A stretch of DNA of 64,000 bases from Trichocoleus sp. FACHB-46. GTDB lineage: Bacteria > Cyanobacteriota > Cyanobacteriia > FACHB-46. Below, piece after piece: positions 63,272-64,000 of the stretch (position 1 is the first letter of the stretch; each line of letters starts with the position of its first letter). The DNA lies in the NCBI RefSeq assembly GCF_014695385.1, contig NZ_JACJOD010000023.1, positions 1 through 64,000 on the forward strand, given 5' to 3'. Position numbers and translations under genes: made by a program. The notes under the pieces were generated by a model, which saw only the letters and a list, made by a program, of their open reading frames with translations, made no database searches and was not told where the DNA came from.

Positions 63272-63838
63272 TTACAGGCCTTCTAAGGGAACGTTCAGAA
63301 AGCGAGCTAACTCAGCACCTTGATTCTCTAGTTCCGATAGAGGTAGCGGTTCGCCTACCCGCGTTAAGGGGATGTCATTACGTCCCTTAAGCCTTAAATA
63401 AAGGGCGCGGCGCGGATTCAATCCTTCTCTGAGATCAACGCGTACCGCTTGGACATCCGAAATTGGGCAAGTAATTTCGATGCGCCGATTCTTCCCCGGA
63501 AATCCCCAACGAAAAATCTGGACTGTGCCTTTGTCTTGGTTGAATTCGTTGTAACCGCCCCCTACGTCCGCAATAATTACTAGCCATAGGTAGAGCGCGA
63601 GTAGCAAACCTGCGACTCCATAAAAACTCATGGCCAGTCCCTGCGGGACAAAAACTAGTTGAGTTGGGTCGGATACAGGCAGCAGGTTTACCTTGAGATA
63701 GCTAGACAGACCTGATAAAGCAAATCCAGTGGCTCCAATCGAGACAACGGTTGCCCACCAGTAGTTACTGAAACGACGAGATCCTAAAATCGGTTGACGT
63801 AGGACGAGATTCCCTTTGGAAGCAGCTTGTGCAGTCAT
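63272..63838 (-). CDS. ycf4: Photosystem I assembly protein Ycf4
   Basis: A 188-residue thylakoid protein required for assembly of the photosystem I complex. Two membrane helices (about 25-45 and about 65-90) are followed by the conserved exposed domain (about 92-188): GGGYNEFNQDKGTVQIFRWGFPG, the diagnostic DKGTVQIFRWGFPGKNRR, and the C-terminal LPLSELENQGAELARFL (about 165-181). The start ATG is at 63838. The right edge (63839-64000) is its upstream region and is otherwise empty of recognised features. Confidence 0.97.
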   Translation of the reverse strand: MTAQAASKGNLVLRQPILGSRRFSNYWWATVVSIGATGFALSGLSSYLKVNLLPVSDPTQLVFVPQGLAMSFYGVAGLLLALYLWLVIIADVGGGYNEFNQDKGTVQIFRWGFPGKNRRIEITCPISDVQAVRVDLREGLNPRRALYLRLKGRNDIPLTRVGEPLPLSELENQGAELARFLNVPLEGL

Positions 63839-64000
63839 GCGACTCGCTCAATATAAATTCGCAAAAATTAAAGAAGTGGAATTCCAAACTGGAATTATCT
63901 AATCCCACAACCCTATAGTATGAGTTAAGCGGTCTAAGAGCCAAAGATTGCTGAGAGAGTACGTGTCAGATTGTAAAAATCCTGATATTTTCTATCATAT

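Overview
The window is a stretch of cyanobacterial chromosome. Evidence: the octamer GCGATCGC (HIP1) is scattered through most genes and spacers; there are genes found essentially only in oxygenic phototrophs (ycf4 for photosystem I assembly, Tic20, a CruP-type carotenoid cyclase homologue, SufR-type regulator, DUF3172, DUF4912, AMIN-domain and DUF2993 proteins); and the gene order is that of an ordinary housekeeping chromosome. A filamentous Leptolyngbya/Oscillatoriales-type host is possible, but that is only an impression. No rRNA or intact tRNA gene was seen.

Layout. 1-5.1 kb: an outward-facing promoter at the left edge with a folded leader, then nadC, argS, def and an HtrA/HhoA-type protease. 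5-9.3 kb: the replication origin region, with dnaA and dnaN flanking about 600 bp that carry ten DnaA-box-like sites in two opposed groups (the probable oriC). 9.4-11 kb: an AT-rich two-gene cassette of a DpnM-like adenine methylase and a small PD-(D/E)XK nuclease, closed by a strong hairpin. 11-25.5 kb: arsA with a C-terminal Hsp20-like domain, a 31-residue membrane peptide, an AMIN-domain protein with HIP1-bearing tandem repeats, a DUF3172 protein, an ABC-2 permease, a decayed HEAT-repeat gene, ychF, an Orn/Lys/Arg decarboxylase-family gene, cbiT, cdsA, a DUF2993 protein and a DUF4912 protein. 25.5-28.6 kb: an AT-rich accessory patch with an unrecognised protein ending in a HEPN-like segment and a rhamnosyltransferase-like gene.

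28.7-42.6 kb: a signalling-rich stretch. It holds an O6-alkylguanine repair protein, an SPFH protein, a hybrid kinase with a canonical LOV motif behind an AhpD-like domain, a Ser/Thr kinase with TPRs divergent from an FHA protein and an MscS channel with a C-terminal DEP domain, a nucleoside hydrolase, a STAS protein, and a three-gene operon of a thioredoxin-reductase-like flavoprotein, a coiled-coil protein and an unknown. 42.9-64 kb: mostly core metabolism and envelope genes (FAH-family hydrolase, tic20, glyA, a WecA/TagO-like transferase, cinA, aroQ, miaE, coaD, a DUF2157/GDYXXLXY membrane pair, SufR-like regulator, SirB1 protein, cNMP-binding protein, CruP-like protein, a KAS II paralogue, lipoprotein cyclophilin, ycf4). 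Several small genes sit here, including a 43-residue amphipathic peptide upstream of aroQ.

The most interesting items for follow-up are the oriC architecture, the compact restriction-modification cassette with a palindrome over its promoter, the AhpD-LOV-PAS hybrid kinase, the HEPN-like accessory protein, the cysteine-peptidase-like protein at 52 kb, and the small peptides. All family assignments are by recognition of motifs in the translated sequence; no database search was run.
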